Shown here in pieces: positions 4,471 through 5,116 of a stretch of 5,116 bases of DNA. Both the position numbers and the translations under genes were made by a program. Numbering within the stretch: position 1 is the stretch's first letter; every line of letters starts with the position of its first letter. The notes below the pieces were generated by a model, which worked only from the letters and a program-made list of their open reading frames with translations, ran no database searches and was not told the origin of the DNA. Source of the DNA: Methanomassiliicoccaceae archaeon (GTDB taxonomy: Archaea; Thermoplasmatota; Thermoplasmata; Methanomassiliicoccales; Methanomethylophilaceae). The DNA is taken from assembly GCA_009776695.1 (NCBI GenBank), contig WRNI01000081.1, positions 1 through 5,116 on the forward strand, read 5' to 3'.

Positions 4471-4484
4471 TATAATCTTTAATA
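4471..4484 (+). promoter_or_regulatory. TATA element of the adhesin-like gene
   Basis: TATAATCTTTAATA contains two overlapping TATA-like sites. A transcript start near 4500-4508 would leave a leader of about 55-60 nt. Within it CCATA (4520-4524) and TATGG (4531-4535) can form a short hairpin of doubtful meaning. Confidence 0.45.
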
Positions 4485-4562
4485 GCCCACATTCTCTTCT
4501 GTATCTCAAGAGCGTTCGACCATAAGGGCGTATGGATCTTACGGAACTAAGGGGAGTTAAAC

Positions 4563-5116
4563 ATGAAAAAGACAAAAGAAGGGATTATAGCGGGCATAAG
4601 AGGGCTGAGAAGCAATAAGAAAACTCTTCTGCTATCATCGTTCGCGGTCATCTTGGTGGCGTTGGCAACATTGGTCTTCGCGACTGCCACATCCAATACA
4701 GTCGATGATAATGAAGGGCAAATTCTTGGAGCTGTTGATTACATCCATGTAGATGTAAAGAACTATCCGGCAGGCGCACTTATCAGTTATGAGACGAGTT
4801 CTGACGGGGGAATGACATGGTCAGGGTTAACTCCTCTGACAAATGAATATATAATTGTCAACGGCGGTATCGATATGGTATATATTGTTGTGGATACGCC
4901 GGCAGGGTACACTTTTGAGTGGGAAGACAATCCTTATTTCCCTCAAACGGCCACAGCCTTCATACTAAACCCGGGAACGGGCGAGACACACATCAAAGGT
5001 GCATACACACCGATCCCTCAGACAGTGAACCTGTCGATAACAAACCCGTCATGGGGTTCGTTCACGTACATCCTGGACAATGACGGAATAATAAGATCTG
5101 TTTCCGGCAGCACATT
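4563..5116 (+). CDS. Membrane-anchored or secreted adhesin-like protein, 3' end beyond window
   Basis: The frame is open for 184 codons to the window edge. ATG 4563 is preceded 6 nt upstream by GGGGAG (4551-4556). The N-terminus is basic (MKKTKEGIIAGIRGLRSNKK), followed by one hydrophobic stretch at 21-42 and then small polar residues (TATSNT), as in a Sec signal peptide or signal anchor; the remainder would lie outside the cell. The extracellular part is rich in Thr, Tyr, Asn, Gly and aromatic residues and appears beta-structured. VNLSITNPSWGSFTY (155-169) resembles the start of a divergent InlB B-type repeat, a domain of large archaeal and bacterial surface proteins; an earlier segment, VDVKNYPAGALISYE (63-77), may be a degenerate copy. 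Codons are more AT-rich and varied than in the neighbouring genes, as is common for surface proteins. A gut-type adhesin is the likeliest reading; no ligand can be inferred. Confidence 0.75.
   Translation, partial: MKKTKEGIIAGIRGLRSNKKTLLLSSFAVILVALATLVFATATSNTVDDNEGQILGAVDYIHVDVKNYPAGALISYETSSDGGMTWSGLTPLTNEYIIVNGGIDMVYIVVDTPAGYTFEWEDNPYFPQTATAFILNPGTGETHIKGAYTPIPQTVNLSITNPSWGSFTYILDNDGIIRSVSGST

Noticed and set aside
4532..4620. Small frame from ATG 4532 overlapping the start of the adhesin-like gene
   Set aside because: It is under 30 codons, has no SD and ends inside the adhesin-like gene in another frame.
1..5116. tRNA, rRNA, CRISPR array, insertion sequence or attachment site
   Set aside because: No T-loop GGTTCGA with matching acceptor stem, no rRNA-like segment, no regularly spaced direct repeats and no transposase or integrase frame were seen on either strand.

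Overview
The window looks archaeal and most likely comes from a methylotrophic methanogen of the Methanomassiliicoccales type; the order is an inference. The evidence is an archaeal RecJ-like DHH nuclease, an archaeal SbcD/Mre11-related phosphoesterase, a corrinoid protein of the methylamine/methanol methyltransferase class, TATA-box promoters about 26 bp before predicted transcript starts, Shine-Dalgarno (SD) sites of the GGAGG/GGTGA type, and T-rich terminators without strong hairpins. Base composition is moderate, as far as can be judged by eye. All five stop codons inside the window are TGA. That fits a genome that spares TAG for pyrrolysine, but does not prove it.

Layout. (1) 1-1098, minus strand: 366 codons of a RecJ-like exonuclease, cut by the left window edge, with its own TATA box and probably a leaderless mRNA. 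(2) 1099-1266: divergent promoter region with an operator-like inverted repeat. (3) 1267-1533, plus: an unrecognised 88-residue acidic protein with a tetrapeptide repeat. (4) 1534-1807: no gene seen; a weak terminator and a cluster of GC-rich inverted repeats. (5) 1808-2056, plus: a ribbon-helix-helix, RelB-like antitoxin-type protein with no toxin beside it. (6) 2168-2878, plus: the metallophosphoesterase. (7) 2879-3119: an AT-rich control region with two TATA boxes, palindromes and a leader that can hide the ribosome binding site. (8) 3120-3746, plus: the corrinoid protein. (9) 3896-4408, plus: a six-helix membrane protein resembling the acetate/succinate transporter family (GPR1/FUN34/YaaH), with a strong hairpin at its predicted mRNA 5' end. 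(10) 4563-5116, plus: the start of a membrane-anchored or secreted adhesin-like protein, cut by the right edge.

The genes appear to be mostly single transcription units rather than one operon. Nearly every gap carries its own TATA box, and T-rich terminators follow the corrinoid and membrane protein genes. The metabolic pair is the corrinoid protein (methyl-group carrier between a substrate methyltransferase and the coenzyme M methylase) and the small transporter-like protein, which could bring in acetate as a carbon source; that link is inference. Neither a substrate methyltransferase (MtaB/MtbB/MttB/MtmB) nor a MtaA/MtbA-type protein lies in the window. The most unusual signal is an 11-bp stem before the corrinoid gene that covers its whole GGAGG ribosome binding site.
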